NCBI GenBank assembly: GCA_964036295.1
Contig: OZ038465.1
Location: 6,765,667-6,829,666 of the forward strand
Direction: 5' to 3'
DNA length: 64,000 nucleotides
From: Plumapathes pennacea
Lineage: Eukaryota; Cnidaria; Anthozoa; Antipatharia; Myriopathidae
Shown: positions 38,297 through 51,777 of the stretch, one piece after another
Layout: each line of letters starts with the position of its first letter
Position numbering within the stretch: the stretch's first letter is position 1
Program-made: the position numbers and the translations under genes
The notes under the pieces: generated by a model
What the model saw: only the letters and a program-made list of their open reading frames with translations
What the model was told of the DNA's origin: nothing
Databases searched by the model: none

Positions 38297-39764
38297 GTTC
38301 GTTGAGTTCCTACAGGCACCTTGGTTCTCGCAACTCGGTTAGTTCGAGTGCCTTCGGAAGTCACTGATGAACGGACTATCTTATAAATGTCACGTTCCCT
38401 AATACTCCTCGTTACAATAACGCTCCAAACGATTCTGTATGCCCCACTATATGCCCTTTGTCAGAAGAGCGCTATATATGGACACAATGCCCATATAAAG
38501 TCAGTGGGCCGTTTTCTCAAACATCCGGCTTCTGTTGTTTTAAATTTGTGACGCAAAGCGAGGCCCACACGAATAAGATCACACACCCAAACCGGCTGCT
38601 GATTATAGTTCCACGAAAAAGCGCTGCGACACCCACTCACAATATGCATATTAAAGTTCCCATGGAGACTGATGGCCGCGGGTGTCACTTAAGCCACAAC
38701 TGTTGTTTCGTTTCCTGTATAAGCACTTCGTTCGGAAGGAAATTGTTGTGCAGATAAGCATCGGCACAAGTGTAGATTCCACTAATCTCTACCTGACTTT
38801 TAGCGTCTTTTTCGTTAATTATTCACAGATTTCCGCAACTCGACATCCGAGTGCGTTTATCCGGAGGGGACAGTTAATTTCTGATTTTCATAGTTTTTTT
38901 TTTCCGCGTGAGTCATCACTACAAAGTCTACAGACTATGAACTTGGCCGTCCAACTGCTACTCAAGCGTAAAAATGTCCTGTACTACTGACTGTCATTCC
39001 AAATTTGTGGGCCAATAGCGGATAAGTCAGTTGTATACCGAACAAGTGGTAAACGGAGTTAATAGTGTGACAGCCGAGATGATTTATTGTGTTATGCTGG
39101 TTTCTACAAAGAAAGGAAAATATCAAAGTACCGATTAATCACGTCTGAAAATAGAAATGACATTTATAGGAACGACTACGCATGACTGACTCAGCAGACG
39201 CACCTTCTACCCTCGGGGGAGGATGGGAAGGGTTTCACCCTTAAACAAAGGCTGCTCTTGAGCTACCTACGTAATAGGCCAATTCATGCCAGGGCGAGGG
39301 GGTTAAGGCTGGCTCGCACGGTAAATCAAGCGCAAGAGAATGAAAACTTTTCCATTCTCTTGCGCTTGTGCCTGCGCTTGCTTCACCAATTTTATTGTGT
39401 GAACCGGTCGCTTGCACTTGCGCTTGCTTTACTCGTGTGCCAGCCTTTAGGCGCGCGAGTGACAAGAAAAGGAGATTTCTATAGAGTGCCAGGTTCGTAT
39501 GTGTACTCGGCGAAACGCAATGTTCTGACCTAGCACTCGGCGAAACTCAAGGTTTTCACCTTGTTTACGGCCTGGCTCGAAAATTCTATAACCCTAGAAG
39601 CCCGGGTCTAACCCTACTATCTCTGACTTTGACCGTTTTTTGTTATTATTTAAAGGGAAAATTTCTATCAGTTACCAGCTCAATTAAATACCTATTTTCT
39701 GCGTTCTATCTGGGCTCAGAGACCAAGGCATTTTTGGTAAATTTGAAGAGCTTCGCAGAAAAAC

Positions 39765-39795
<31 letters not shown>

Positions 39796-40309
39796 ACAAA
39801 AACAAAAACAAAAAAATATGCAAGTCATGATAGTCGTTCTTAGCTGTCCTTAAACTTTTTGAAGCACTCGCAAAATAAAAAATAAGGTAAAAAACAAACA
39901 AACAAACAAACAAAACAAAAAAGGAATAATGCTATCATGTTCGATTCCCAGAGTGAAAATATCGTTATTTTCACCAATAAATCTAAAATAACGCAAAATA
40001 ATATATGACTTCAAAACAAAGACCGGCAAATGGAAATATTTATTTCCCTTCCTAATTCTTTGAGAACATGCGGCGACCTGGCCTACCAGCTTAATAGTCT
40101 ACATGATCCTAGTACTGCCTACGAATCGCTTTATTTTGGCAACGTCAAATCATTTCATGAGAAAATACTGTTTAGTTGCAATACGGACCTATATCATTCA
40201 TCAAACACCAAAACAATCCGAGTTTTCTAAAAAAAAAAAAAAAAAAAAAAAACTATTCATTATTCATAGGCCTGGATCCTCAGCACTTCGTGGACAACTC
40301 GCGTCTCTC
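38297..40309. other. Spacer between kinase and hydrolase genes
   Basis: Holds the PKC 5' region (no TATA box recognised), a MITE at 39303-39449, an (AAAAC)n tract at 39765-39815 and the hydrolase 3' UTR. TTTATT at 40130-40135 is AATAAA on the minus strand, about 175 bp past the hydrolase stop, a reasonable polyadenylation signal. Confidence 0.55.
39303..39449. mobile_element. 147-bp palindromic MITE, TTAAGGCTGGCTCGCACG end
   Basis: Left end TTAAGGCTGGCTCGCACG pairs with CGTGTGCCAGCCTTTA at the right. Inner arms are built from CAAGCGCAAG/CTTGCGCTTG words. Non-coding. Confidence 0.82.
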
Positions 40310-41378
40310 TTATGCCAGGCCCAGGTCCTTGGCTACCAGGTCGGCCGCAACTGGATGATAAAAATCTCGGTGCGCCTTGAAAGTGTCGATAGCCAGCTGA
40401 CGAGAAGACTCGTGCTTGTTCATCTCCCTGGGAAAGAGAAAATACTTTGACAACCCATTCTTCCGCAACACCGAGTTTGTAAGACAAGTAGCTACAGACA
40501 AAAAAACATAGTATAAGTTGTGTATCACTCACACGCACGCAAGCACACGCAAACGCGTAGCTATTGCGAGTACTACACTAATATGTAACCACGCACACGC
40601 GCGTGGCTATCGCGAGTATAATGAGTGAGGTACTCACTGGTAGATTGGGCGAATGAACTTCATCCGTCCCTGGATTGTGATGAAGTCCGTCGCGGACTTG
40701 TAGTACAATTCGTACTCACTGCGGCAACACTGCAGACACCACCTACAAAAACAAACAAACAAGCAAGCAAAACAGGATGAGGCGATCCAGAAGTGGATAA
40801 GTACAAACAGTATTAATCAAACATCGAGCTATTCTGCATGAGGGCGCACCTGTACTTAATCTCAGAGTTGCTCGATGAATCGAACTCATACACCTCATTC
40901 ATTCTGTTCAAATGCGTTTTCGGCAGTGGCTTCTGTAATAAGGACAAAATAAAAATAGAAATAAACACAACACAACACAACAACAATATAATGTTCACAT
41001 CTATATGTACATTTTCCCTCGTTCATTTACCCTATCCACCTTTCTGTAGTTCATATCTCCCCCTCCTTCTCTTCTCTCACCCCCACCCCTCCCCCCCACA
41101 GTTGAGGCAGTGTGGCCGAGTGGTTTAGGGCGCCGGACTTGAAATCCGGAGGTCCCAGGTTCAAGTCCCGCTCTGACCACTAACTGAATTTGCAACAGGG
41201 TAGCCCCGGGTTCAAATCCTCGGCCACACTATGTAAATAGCCAACCGGTTAGCCTCCGACCAGATGGGATTCTTAACAAATTTACGTTCAGTTTACGATA
41301 TTTGGTTTCTGCATTTCAAGTCTCCCCAATTAGCACGGCAGTGCTAAATATATTGAGACTTAAATAAAGTGATTTATT

Positions 41379-41457
<79 letters not shown>

Positions 41458-44400
41458 TTCTGTTAGCAGGAAGATGGAGTCCACTCTTACCAATCAAATC
41501 ACGCGTACTATGTAACCTTATCTTACCGGTTTACCGCGCGTCCTACTGCATTTGCATCCTCCCCTTTTCCTTGCTCTATCCACCTGTCCTTACTCTGCTG
41601 TCTTCCACTCTCCGTCTCGTAAAAAATGTCAGATTGCTTTTTTCGCGAACAAAATTTCTCGCATTAAAATAGGTCTAGCAACATTCTGGTGTTTAAGATC
41701 ATGCAAATAGAGCCGTCTCTTTTGCCTCGCTCCGCTCTCCTGTGGCCCTTTACTAGGTCCCATACCCACACCCACTGGTCGACAAACGTACCTGTTCCAA
41801 TGTAAGCGCCAAAAATTCAATCTTTTGCGAAGTAGTGAAGTTCACAATGTCATTCGGAGTGAACGACGAAAGGTCCTCTACTGTTGCCTGCATAAGAAAA
41901 TGGCAAGTTTACGTCGAACTTTCAGATAAAGAATTATATTTACGAGGGCTTATAAAATTGAAATCTTGCATGAATACAGCAAAAGAAACGAAATGCCCTC
42001 ATTTGACATTTTAAGAGCAACACATCAAGCACGTTTCCTTGTTAAACGTTTCATTTTTAGCTTCTCCCTTATCAATCATGGCTACAGGTCAACTTAATAA
42101 CAAAAAAGACAACAAACCTGCACCCATCTTTTGCAGAGGTCCGTGCAGGGGATTTGTAAAGTGTTGTCATACCTGTGCAAAGAGAAAGATAGACAGGAAA
42201 CAAACAGATCGACATACATACATACATACACGCAGCAGACAAGCAGACAGAGACATAGTTACACTTTATGATGAATCGACCAGGGATCGATGCGAGAAAA
42301 CTGGACGCCGTAAAGAAACTTGAGCTGACGTTTCGAACGATAGCCCTTCGTCGGAGAAAGTGCTCTGCTGTCGGCGATTTATCATACGCTTTTCTCCTGG
42401 TCAACACAATGTAAAACCAGTTCTCCCAAGCACTAGCCTTCCACAGCTACACAGTAAAATCACGATAACTCGAACCCTCGGCTGGTAGTAGTGTAGCATA
42501 CTACTAACAACAACACAAACAGTACTGGAAACATACAGACGCTAACAACAGAAAGAACCTTACATCTCCAGCATGTTGATCGGCGGCATTCCTGGCTTAT
42601 AAAGCCACGTGTCCCAATCTACCTCCTTCAGGACGTCGGCCTACAAAGAAAAGAAAATGCACGTAGGTATCTGCTGCTCTTGACTGGAGCAAGGCCCCAC
42701 TCCTACCTTTTTCAAGACAATACATGTGCAGCATTCGTCTGCCAAACTGATTTTGTTTATACATGCAATCCATTACACTAGGTTTGTATTGAATATCAAT
42801 GGTGTCGTCTTCATAAAGACGACAATATTTGGCCACGATATTGGATTAAAATGTGTTTTTAGCCGAACTTGTAAAAAATACACTTGTAAAGGTCTTCTTG
42901 AATGTGCCGTTAATATAAACATATACCTAAAATAAGGCCGACTGAACGTGCAAGAGCTTATGGTCACGTACCTTGTCGTGGAAGTAACCCTCAAAGTAGG
43001 CTCTCCACTGCTCGGTAACCAGGCTCTGGTATTTAAAGTTCTTCAAGTAGTCCCTCAGGAAAGGCTGGAATGCAGCTGAGACCAAGAAAAGAGAACCACT
43101 GATTACTTTCAATACTTGTAGCGACGGTGATAAAAAAGCTAACACCCGCGATAATGGTGCCAATCCGGCAGACGATTGTTGATTTTGACGACAACGATAT
43201 CAGTGACAATGACAATAGAGCCGTTTTCTGACGATTGTCGAAACTAATTATGCAATTGCTTTAATCGTGCGTCTGCTGCTTATTTTTTCATTGGTCCAAA
43301 CAAGTTTGACTGCATTCTCGACCTATCAAGAGTAAAACCCGATTACGATCTTCTAACGTAAAGCAAGTAAGCGAGCAAGCAGGGCGTTTCCTTGCGCTGC
43401 TGATTGGTTTATTCTTTTGAATAAAACCAAATGCGAATTACTTTGGTTTCTGATTGGTTGACAGTGTTTTTTAACAGTATCTCTGATTGGCTCAACAAAG
43501 TAGTTCGAAAATAAGTGCACTTACTAGGGCCGCCAACAAGTGACTCCAGGTAATACAAGAAGCAGGAACCTTTCTCGTACGGCACACTAGAAAATGAATC
43601 ATCTGGATTGGTGTTTTTCACCTGCACTACCAGGCAAGTGAACGGGTGGTCGGCACCAAACTGGTCCACCTACAAGGACAAACGATTATAAAACAATTCA
43701 AGCAAGTCTCCGACCCGACTGTCTTGGAAGCTTGGTTTTTTGTTTTGTTTTGTTGTTTTTCACGCGCTTTTCCAAGCTGGGGGCTCTGTACTGTATATGA
43801 AACAAATCTAACCTAACTTTTGTGCATTTTCAACTCACCGCCTGTTTCAAGGCCTTCCATCCGCCTAGATGTGCAAAAGAAAACAAAAACAAAAGTAAGA
43901 CAATGATGGCGTAAAAAAAACTCTTTTCATAGCTACTCTTACCAATGAATGCGAAATCCCTTATCTGCTTCTCTTCAGTTGGTGTTTTACCGTTCATTTT
44001 CCCGACAATCATTCGCTCAAACATCACTGTGAAACCTTCATTCAACCTGGTAAAAGGATAAAGCCCTCGATTAGCAATGGTAGACATCAACTATACAAAA
44101 TTATACTGCATCACTCTGATTGGCCACAGAATTTTCGTTAGCACTGATCAACACAAAAAAGGCGCACAAGGTAGATACAACGTACAACGTACAATGTGGG
44201 GTCGTTATTGTGGGTAGACAGGTGTTGATGGTCACGTGGATAAGCAGCGTCTGCAGCAATGACCTGCAGACGTTCATCTCTGTTTCAGGCAAATTTTCGT
44301 TCGGGAGCAGAAATGAGCGAAGCAAAAGCTACGGAGGGGGAGGGGGGAGGCAAAGGAGGGATACTGCAGTCAGCTCACCAGAAATGCTCCCACGTCCTGT

Positions 44401-44865
44401 TGGTCACAAGGTTTCCAGTCCAGCTGTGAGCAATCTCATGGGCAATCACCTTTTGTAATTCAAGGCACATAAAAGTGTTAACTTAGGGTGCATCCTTTTG
44501 GAACTATTCCGTCTATATTCAGACGGAAAAGGACGCGCCCTTAATTACTCAGACAAAAGAGCCACTCCCAGACGCCATAAGGTCAATTACTGTAGATCCT
44601 GCATGGGAGAAACAAGTCGGTGGTAAGCACACAGCAGTGAAGCGTTACTTACATCAATAAGTGATTGATCACCAGCCTGTCAATATAAAAAACATATGTC
44701 AGCAGAAAAAGACGGCAAATATTTTTTACAAAAGCTAGCAACATGTAGTTAAAATGATACTGTGAGATTTAGGTACTCTTGGTGTAATCAGAATGTGAAA
44801 AAAAAGTCCAAGAACTGAAGACAGCTGTTTTCACAGCAAAAAGTAAACAACCAAATAATAAATAA

Positions 44866-44903
<38 letters not shown>

Positions 44904-47900
44904 AATGCACTTTAACCTTGACAAAACCAAAACAAATTGTGCCACTAGAGATGTTACGAGGTTGTAACTTTATGACAAAGAATATAAAGACAATTATCGT
45001 GTTGACGTCGCCGTCCTAATCCAATTTGGTCGATATCATTCACATTAATAATCAAAGAGTGCTTGACATTTGCAAAGTAAAGAGCTTCGTAAATTTTTTG
45101 AGATGGTCAGTATAAAAGCTTGGGTGAAGCTAGAGGCGTGAGCTACCACATTTCTCCACCAAATTTTTGTCCACTTTTATCTGGTCCTTGCCGAAGCACA
45201 AGTGCAAAACTACCAAGAATCAAAGTAAGCAGTTAGTAATATTATAAGCATGCAGACCCCACTCACCAGTAAAGTAGGAGTCACAAAAGTCAAGCAAGGG
45301 TTCTCCATCCCTCCATAAGGAAAAGAAGGCGGCAACACCAGAAGGTCGTAGATGCCATACGCATAATCAAACGTCAATAATTCTGCTGTGTGGACTTGTT
45401 CCTCCACCTTGAAAATGAAACGATCAAACCCAATAGCATACCAAATATTTACACTTTTTAACATCCTGACTTGGCAGTCATGCCTTGTTGTCTGGGGCTG
45501 AATTCTTGCAAAACAGGATGGGCATGTACAAGCATTGTATGTACAAGGATAACTCATCGCTTTCACCGTTAATTAAAGACATGTTCGCTGTCACTGGATA
45601 TAAACCATGATAAACAAGATGGTTTTTGCCAGTGCTACAGTCAAACCTTTATTAAGTGGACACCATTGGGGAATTGTAAAGTGTCTCCCTAATACAGGGC
45701 ATTCACAAATGCCATTATTGTGAACCCAATATTGCTCTAATACTCACTCGACTGAACTCTTTAACACTTGCTTCTAACATCTTCCCTTCTGTCCACACAG
45801 TTGAACGTGGCCCAACCTTCCTGCAGCAGAGTTCAGTTGCATTTTAAGGAAATTTGAGCTTCCAGAAATCAAATTATCTACTGTTATAATACTGCTGTGA
45901 ATATATTTCTGCACAACAGTACTTCAAGATTGTGATGTCAAAATTTAGATGTCTTATGCCTTGATACTTTATGGTATACTGTATAGACTTCACAAATTTA
46001 CCATATACAGATTGAAATAATAATCAAAAAAATTATTTTTATATGCACACCCTATCCACGTATGTTGACATACAAGTAAGACTAATATGTACATACATTA
46101 TATGCAGAGCTTTTTATAAATTTTATTTTACAATAATATTTAATATCACAGTAAGTTTTGAGGTGATATTGACCATACCCATGCCCCAAGGCTCCACAGA
46201 CAAGGGCAATCAGATAACTTGGAATAGGAACCTGGAACAAAAATAGAAGAAACATGGTAAACAGTTGTGTACATAAATGGCAGTTTACGGGATGATGATG
46301 GTGATGGTGATGGTGATGGTGATGGTGATGTTATGGTCAGATGGTAGTAGGTAATGACAGCTGTGTAGTTGGTGATGGTGATGAGATGGTAATGGGTTGC
46401 ATTCTTGTAACATACCGGCTGGGTAAACTTGAACACTCTTTTGTTCCCCTTGCTGTTGTCATCTTTTTCTTCAATCTTCTTAGCACTCATAGCAGCCACC
46501 AGTGGTTTGCGCACAAAAACCTTAAGGTGATTCCATCGAAAATGAAGTTGCAGTGATTTTCTTTTGAAACTTTGCACTTTTTATTATTAATTAGCTATAG
46601 TACTTGGAAAAAATAAAATAAAAAAAGGGGGTTACGGTACTTGTTTCCGCGCTACATGGCTGTGGTTTAGACCTACTTTGCTATGTGACAACAATATGGA
46701 AAAAAATATGAAAAAAGTGCCAGAAGAGAGAATGTAGTATTGTTATTGTGATAACACAACATCATTCCTGTGAAACGCCTAAAGTAGCAAAAAATGAAAA
46801 ATAAAAAGTAGAAAAAAATATCAAGCCAATGAAATAATAAGCAATTTGGTCATTTTCACGCTTCCTGTGGAACACCTAGCAACACATCGTAACAGTGATT
46901 CAATGGGAATATTTCAAAATTGAGCAGTGAAAATTTATGTAAATTCGGATATGTAATGGAGTCTTATTTTCTTAAAATAATTATATTAAATAAAAAAGGG
47001 GGGTCACCGCACTCGCTATAACAGCAGCTCTTGCAGATTAGTCTTTTATGGTGTACTAGTGCCCAGGCCCCTCATTGTTATGATGGCAACAAAACAGGGT
47101 TTCTATCGTTTTCAAAAAGGTTTTCTAGTTCGATTATGTACTAGAAAGCCTTAGGTGTATTTTCATGTCTCCCCTCTGCATTCAGTGTGAACAATTTATG
47201 AATTATTGCTTGTTTTGTATCATACGACCAGATTTTCAAAATGGTGGACATTGCTGACGCAAGCCATAACGCATGAACTAAAACCTCCTGCAAACTCAAT
47301 CTGAGTTGTAAAAAATGATGAAAAATAAAACTTATTTGCATACAAAATGAAGGAAATTTCGTTCTTGAAAATTTAGTGGTCCTCAATGTCTACTGTCTCA
47401 AAAGTGTTATGCGCAGTAAAGATGCGCAATGCAAAACCAGGGAATCACCTTAAACAATCACAAATGTTCAAAAAATATTTCAAGCGTGTATGTGTCTATC
47501 TTTAATGCTGTGGGAAGAATGGGAGGGGTGTGCTCCATTACATATATAACATTAGACCCAGATGCCAAGCACTACTACCAATAACCACACCTGACGCCAA
47601 TTTTGGTTGTTACTTAGTAGCTTATTTTTCCAACATTCCAGTTAATAGTATTACCTCTGCATCATATGGTGCCTTCACAGAGGGTGTGTCCTGACAGGGC
47701 AGAAGGGTGCGAGCCAAGATGGCCTGAAATAGATTTAAAAAAAAAAACAGGTTTCTATTAAGTGTATTGTTACATCATTCTATCTTGAGGACATCACAGC
47801 AGATGTATCCCTATCAGGCTCCTGCACCACCCCACCCTACCTTCCCCACATGTTCCACTTGTGATTTTATGTATCATCCACCAATATTATCTGGACGAGG

Positions 47901-49514
47901 CTCTTATTGTCATTTGCTTACACCCTTATATCCATCAATGTACTGCATTGCAGCCTTCATCTACCCCTTAGTGCTTCACCCATACACCCCATGCTTCATC
48001 TTAGGCCATTGCTCCATCGTGTCAATCAATTTGTAATGTTAACATCCCCCCCCCCCCCCCCCCCCAGGCATTTGATACCCTTCCCTGTCCCGGGAGTGGG
48101 GTATTTGACCTCTACCCCAGCTGTATCTATGTACCATTCCCTACCTGGCACTGAGTGAATAGGTATGGCTGCTTCCCTCCAGATGTCATTTCAGGTTCAA
48201 GCCACTGAGCAGCAAATGCACTTGGAGAGGTGTCATAAGTAATGGACAGTTTAAGAGATGCTTCTTTGCTGAAAATATTGAGCAATAAATGGTACCAATT
48301 AGTCAGTTTTACTAAATGTCGCACTGGAAATGAACAAGTACAACTTTATATCATTTTAGGAACATCCTTGTGTATAAACCATCATCAGGAGAAAAACATA
48401 TGTGGCTGATTGTTTTGCTCTGATATGCATGGAACATGGGTGTCCGTTGGTTAGATTTAGACTTTGGCTATGTCCACAGTATCATTTCCTCTGTCTATTG
48501 GACAGCCCATCTTGATTGTCCCTCTTACCCATTGCATTCAGATGGAATTTGGCATTAGAAAACATCAGGGGAGAATTAAAGCTGATCACTCCTGGTAGTG
48601 AAAGTGCTACAAATGTGCACACATCCAAAATTGTAAAAATAAATGGGCCTCATAGAGAATTTCATATAAAATTCTGATCTTACCCTTGTGGAGAAGGCTT
48701 CCCCAGCATGATCACTAAAGGACGACCAAATGCTGGGTTGACATCTTCACCAGGTGGGTCACATGTAAAGGTAAGCTTTTCACATGTGTCTCTGTTTACT
48801 ACACTTTTGATGGTCAAATCACGGGAGTCAAGAATCTAGAATTTGACAAAATTAGGACAAAGTGCTAAATAATATTTATTTGTAAAACATTAATAATTCA
48901 GCCAGAAAGAAATAGAACAGACAATGATCTTATGTGGGTTGTATTTCCTTGAATATAAGCACACGTGTTAAGCTCAATGTGTTGGTTCCTTTGATAATCT
49001 CAGGTAAACTGTGGTATTCATACAGACTGATGCGATCGATACCTGTGGAGAGCTATTTTAGTGAGCTCATGCAACTGATATCAAAGAGTATTTGTTCGAT
49101 GTGGCTATATGCTACACAGTCGAAATTAAATTCCTGAATTAACATTAAATTGTGCAGTGGCGCGACGTTTGAAACAGGCAAAATTTCAAACTCCCAAGAG
49201 GTGCATGACGATCTGTATTTGATTTCCACAGTGAGCTCAGCTCGAATCTAAAACCCCAAAACTCATTTTCCTTCAGTACTATGCTTGTTTTTTTCCCACA
49301 ATACTAAATCAAAACCATCCAATGACACACTACCAGCTGAGCTACAGTAATTTATGGTACTCACCAATTTCGTGGCGTCACTGTTGAGCACTTTGAAATC
49401 CAAGTCAATTGTACAGTGCAGCACGTGGTGTTTAAATTCTACGTCCACATGCCAGTAGATTTTTGTGCAAATAAACTCATCGGTGTTGGCAAAAGAACAC
49501 AGATCGGTAGACAT
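40310..49514 (-). CDS. LTA4H: Leukotriene A4 hydrolase / M1 aminopeptidase (complete, 20 exons)
   Basis: Bifunctional zinc epoxide hydrolase and aminopeptidase, cytosolic. Exons in coding order: 49514-49365, 48835-48684, 48268-48145, 47723-47655, 46520-46416, 46231-46179, 45820-45748, 45407-45267, 44676-44653, 44449-44379, 44046-43943, 43864-43839, 43669-43525, 43075-42972, 42640-42564, 42172-42118, 41887-41792, 40932-40850, 40742-40638, 40427-40310. They total 1875 nt, or 624 aa plus stop (human enzyme 611). Landmarks: QCQ (140-142), substrate loop GGMEN (274-278), HEIAH (301-305) with the third zinc ligand Glu324 exactly 18 residues later (WLNEG), VPYEKG with catalytic Tyr395, and GRMKF with Arg577/Lys579 that bind carboxylates. 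The residue matching human Tyr378 is Phe390. GRMKF and the C-terminal helical domain favour LTA4H, but an aminopeptidase B-type relative cannot be fully excluded without alignment. Confidence 0.93.
41105..41460 (+). mobile_element. tRNA-Ser-derived SINE with (ATTT)n tail
   Basis: The head has A-box TGGCCGAGTGG, a CTTGAAA anticodon-type loop and B-box GGTTCAAGTCC, like tRNA-Ser. The two acceptor-stem halves do not pair, so it is not a working tRNA. A second B-box-like GGGTTCAAATCC follows at about 41209. The body ends AATAAAGTGATTTATTTT and then ~20 ATTT units. It sits in an intron of the hydrolase gene, antisense to it. Confidence 0.8.
43216..43515. mobile_element. Diverged copy of the 14717 MITE, abutting a splice donor
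   Basis: Left end AATAGAGCCGTTTTCTGACG and core TGATTGG / AAAACCAAATGCGAATTACT match 14717-15036. The right inverted end has decayed to TTCGAAAATAAG. It stops within about 10 bp of the splice donor of hydrolase exon 43525-43669. Confidence 0.75.
43525..45407 (-). CDS. LTA4H-like exons 8-13: catalytic thermolysin-like domain
   Basis: Six exons, two of them tiny (44653-44676, 24 bp; 43839-43864, 26 bp), yet phases close exactly. They encode [57 protein letters not shown] and SSVPYEKGS. All three zinc ligands and the general base Glu302 are present. Confidence 0.93.
44864..44903. repeat. (AAC)n microsatellite
   Basis: About 12 CAA/AAC units in a hydrolase intron. Confidence 0.95.
46292..46332. 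repeat. (GGTGAT)n microsatellite
   Basis: Hexamer GGTGAT repeated about six times in a hydrolase intron, with looser GATGGT copies to 46395. Confidence 0.92.
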
Positions 49515-50370
49515 CTTGGTACACGTCTACACGGAAGATAAGGACAAAGAGAGACTGGGTACTAACAAGTAACCAGACAGAACTCTCAGGAACTGGTGGG
49601 TGGTGGGGAGGGGTACGGTGGGCTTGTCGGTATGGTGTAAAATCAGGAACAATTTGAGTTTGCGGAAAATCTGTAAAACTTTCTGCCTTCTTCACTCGTG
49701 GTGGACTTAATAAATGTGTGGAGTCTTAACACGAGTTTGCGGTTTAGTCCGAGTGCACAGTTTATTTAGCTAAATAAGCAATGCGTCTGCTCCGCTAAAT
49801 GGCGTCGCCTGAGTTGTTGTCGCCCTGGATAGGTGGAGATTTTTTTTTCTTTTTTAATTCGTTTCGTGTTCGGAATGGGAACCCCACCTTTCTACTGAGT
49901 GAAAAATAACATTGGCCGGGTCAGAGGTTGGGCGGATTAGAAGTGACGGAAACTCGACATCGCCGCTGGATAACCACCCGGTCTGCCAACATCGGATACC
50001 TTGGATTAAATTTCTTCGGGGTCTCACGTTTAAATTCAAGGCGGTACCCGATGTGAAGCGGCTCTGTTTTTGCAGGTGATCCTTTCACGAGCGTTTTATG
50101 GATGTCGTTCACTTTACTGCCTTACGTACGAACCACAAACTTTTTGGCGAAATGTCAGTGATTGATAAGTGCATCTCTAACTGGCCCACGGCGCGTAACT
50201 GGTGAATGTTCCACAGACTAAATGGCTGTAAAGCACACGCGCTCGCATTCGGCATTTTGATCGCTTGGTTTTGTTCCAATATTCTGTCACAGCTGTAAAG
50301 CCATGACCGGGTCGGACTGCGAAGCCGTGCATCGAGTTCAAAAACACAGCCCCACAAGCTGGAGAGCAAT

Positions 50371-50404
<34 letters not shown>

Positions 50405-51540
50405 TCGGAAAAGGCATTGATGTGACTGAAAACATAAAACTCATTGGTGGTCTATAACTGGGCTTTGCTTTACAATTATACAATCCATGACTTTTGGTCA
50501 TTTAAGAGGAAACGGATAAAGCGTAAAAAAAACAAGAAGGAAACTGAGTAGCTAGAGGAAAGACGGAAAATCTAAATAAATGAGTTCTGGACTTTCGTTA
50601 AACACAGTAATTTAACTATATGACATACACTAAAGGCTGGCGTTTAAGGTAAAAATAGTAATAAAAAAAATACCTCTTGCGATACGTTGGGTACCGCTAG
50701 TCATAGAACGTACCTTAGAAACGTATGCAGCAAACGCCAGAGATGAAAGAGGCCTAGATTGATTCGACTAAATGTTATATTGTGCGAGGTTAGACGATAT
50801 CACTCGTAGATTGAATTTCTAGTATGCATTGTCTGTGGCTATTATTTGCAAGCCTTGTTTACTTAGTTGTGGGAAGTCACTATCTATATGTAACATTTTA
50901 CACATTACTTTTTTTCTGTTTCTGATATTTTCTGTAGAGTGCCAGAATCAAAGTAGGAATACTCTCTAAATATCAGACTACTGTAGGACCCGCACATATT
51001 GGCGGAGGGGCTAATCTATTACGCTTTGCCAGTTGGTGGTAGACCGTTTGTTTTGTCCGTATAGCTTCTCAAATTAGCCGTCATTAATCACATTTTTTAC
51101 AGCGTTCAGAGAATCTATAACAACTCACACAGTTCAGATAAGGTGAAAGAAACATCTGGACCTCAGAATGATAGCAAGCCAGAAATTGCCACCAGCTGCG
51201 CGTTTTGGTCATAAAGGTCGAAGAAATGAGATACCAGGACGTCAGTAAAGCATGCATGCCGCCGACAAAAGTCGCCCACTGATGATTCAAACAGTCATCA
51301 CGTATTGTATATATTAAGCCAAGTTCAGGAGGTAACAATAGAAACTGTTGTATCACTCAAAAGGTAAAATTACTCAAATAGTTTTAACCAGCAATTTAAT
51401 ACAAGATACCGATCATTGTGTAAGTGTAATCTATAAACTGTAAAGCGATACTTCACCGAGCGCATGACTGCAAAAGCTGAGCATTGGCCGTCAGTGAAAA
51501 GGCTATTTAAGGTCTGCAGTCATGGACATACATAAATTAT
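49515..51540. other. 5' flank of the hydrolase gene, no other gene seen
   Basis: No TATA or other clear core promoter recognised. A 35-bp poly-G run at 50370-50404 is the main landmark. Open frames here lack family motifs. Confidence 0.5.
50370..50404. repeat. Poly-G run (~35 bp)
   Basis: Uninterrupted G homopolymer, likely length-variable and a G-quadruplex candidate. Confidence 0.95.
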
Positions 51541-51584
51541 TAGGAACGAGGTTGGAGCAGCTTTAAACTAAATCTTGTATAAAT

Positions 51585-51599
51585 AAATGCTTATTATTA

Positions 51600-51649
<50 letters not shown>

Positions 51650-51662
51650 ATTATTATTATTG
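51585..51662. repeat. (ATT)n microsatellite after a retroelement-like end
   Basis: ATT repeat preceded by AATCTTGTATAAATAAATGC, resembling the tailed end of a non-LTR element or SINE. Confidence 0.85.
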
Positions 51663-51777
51663 CTCGCGGGGTGTGGCCCCGGCGAGCTTAAAAATGGAGT
51701 TTTTTTTTCTTCTGGGTCGAGAATCAGCACACGGTGATTGGTTCATATGATCACGTGATATGCGATGACGTAACCGC

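Noticed and set aside
41105-41190. Functional tRNA-Ser gene
   Set aside because: The acceptor-stem halves do not pair, and a SINE body and (ATTT)n tail follow directly.
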